Assembly: GCA_026708165.1 (NCBI GenBank)
Contig: JAPOVO010000398.1
Location: 1 to 6,523, forward strand
From: Chloroflexota bacterium
Lineage (GTDB): Bacteria > Chloroflexota > UBA11872 > VXNJ01
Length of the DNA stretch: 6,523 nt
Direction: 5' to 3'
Each line of letters opens with the position of its first letter. The stretch's first letter is position 1. This document shows positions 6,072 through 6,523 of the stretch, one piece after another. Made by a program: the position numbers and the translations under genes. Under the pieces are notes generated by a model, which made no database searches, was not told the DNA's origin, and saw only the letters and a program-made list of their open reading frames with translations.

Positions 6072-6081
6072 AAGGAGGTGA
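6072..6081 (+). promoter_or_regulatory. Perfect 10-base Shine-Dalgarno before a TTG start
   Basis: AAGGAGGTGA is fully complementary to the usual 16S rRNA 3' end and stands 7 nt (from GGAGG) ahead of the TTG at 6086. It fixes the start of the truncated exported protein, which has no ATG nearby in frame. The strength suggests efficient initiation despite the TTG codon. Confidence 0.75.
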
Positions 6082-6085
6082 CCGG

Positions 6086-6523
6086 TTGAAACCGCGCACG
6101 GCGCTCTTCATCGCTTCGGCATTGGCCGCGATAGTGGCTGTGCCCGTGGTCGCCCTGATAGCGCTGGGAGCGTACGGCGCGACATTCGAGAGCGCCGTGC
6201 GCATAACCTCCGGCTCCAGCGATCAGCTCAGCATCGACCCGTCTCAGGGTCTCCCGGGCAGCGCGGTTAGAGTCACTGGGAACGGCTGGCCGCCGCGCGC
6301 CGATGTTGACATATTCCTGCGTAGGCAACGTGGTCAGGATGACTCCCTTAAAACGCGTCTCGCTTCCGTAATAGCCTCCCGCAGCGGCTCTTTCGCTCTG
6401 GAGCTAGTCATACCCCCTTCGCTAATCGGTTCCAATACGCAGGCGGTGTTTGTCGAGGCGCAGACGGCTGAAACCCAACCAACCCCGACTCAGGCCGCGC
6501 AAGCCGAATTCAAGCTGGTCCCA
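6086..6523 (+). CDS. N-terminally anchored or secreted protein with IPT-like beta domain (3' truncated)
   Basis: An open frame of 146 codons runs from the TTG at 6086 to the window edge without a stop. After M-K-P-R-T comes a hydrophobic segment (about residues 6-32, ALFIASALAAIVAVPVVALI) with a positively charged start, so it is a signal peptide or an uncleaved membrane anchor. Residues 48-67 (LSIDPSQGLPGSAVRVTGNG) followed by W-P-P and a D-V-D-I-F-L strand resemble the 'P-x-x-G-x-x-G-x-x-V-x-V-x-G-x-G-F-x-P' start of IPT/TIG-like and similar extracellular beta domains. SGSFALELVIPP (100-111) matches the matching later strand. A linker rich in Thr, Pro, Gln and Ala (about 126-140) follows. 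It therefore looks like an extracytoplasmic surface protein. The downstream domains and function are not visible. It is divergent from the minus-strand cluster, with no evident functional link. Confidence 0.72.
   Translation, partial: MKPRTALFIASALAAIVAVPVVALIALGAYGATFESAVRITSGSSDQLSIDPSQGLPGSAVRVTGNGWPPRADVDIFLRRQRGQDDSLKTRLASVIASRSGSFALELVIPPSLIGSNTQAVFVEAQTAETQPTPTQAAQAEFKLVP

Noticed and set aside
5906..6328. Minus-strand open frames overlapping the divergent region and the exported-protein gene
   Set aside because: They have no recognisable motifs and no good ribosome binding site, and they conflict with the strongly signalled plus-strand TTG start.
1..6523. CRISPR array, tRNA, rRNA, transposase or attachment sites
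   Set aside because: No regularly spaced direct repeats, no cloverleaf-like element, no transposase motifs and no terminal repeats could be seen.

Overview
The window is a GC-rich bacterial chromosome segment. Five genes lie head to tail on the minus strand, flanked by two plus-strand genes cut by the window edges. The gene content suggests a free-living environmental bacterium, possibly Chloroflexota (SAR202/Dehalococcoidia-like). The hints are an FAD-dependent PYROXD2/CrtI-like oxidoreductase, enzymes of peripheral sugar or acid catabolism, a surface protein with an IPT-like domain, and a GGGAGAGGGTTAGGGTGA-type intergenic repeat. No rRNA or marker gene is present, so the taxonomy is a guess.

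Layout: bases 1-464 (+) hold the C-terminal 153 residues of the oxidoreductase. It converges on the minus-strand cluster, whose transcription order is right to left. First comes a DegT/DnrJ/EryC1/StrS-type PLP aminotransferase (5878 to 4679) interrupted by an in-frame TAG. Next is a xylose-isomerase-like TIM-barrel protein (4636 to 3692), then a 310-bp gap with a hairpin repeat and a possible 22-codon leader ORF. After the gap come a PmoA/DUF6807-family protein (3381 to 2446, probably TTG-started), a fumarylacetoacetate-hydrolase-family protein (2394 to 1618) and a Gfo/Idh/MocA oxidoreductase (1610 to 498). Bases 5879-6085 are a divergent intergenic region. From 6086 (+) an N-terminally anchored exported protein starts at TTG behind a perfect 10-base Shine-Dalgarno and runs off the window.

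How the genes may work together (inference): Gfo/Idh dehydrogenases, TIM-barrel sugar isomerase/epimerase-like proteins and DUF6807 proteins often occur together in sugar, sugar-acid or glycoside degradation loci. An FAH-family hydrolase could cleave a diketo-deoxy-acid intermediate, and a DegT aminotransferase could act on a keto-sugar. No transporter or regulator is present, so the substrate cannot be named. Two members look damaged or divergent: the aminotransferase has a nonsense codon where the family usually has Lys, and the TIM-barrel protein appears to have lost three acidic metal ligands. The cluster may be decaying, diverging to new chemistry, or affected by a base error at one position.
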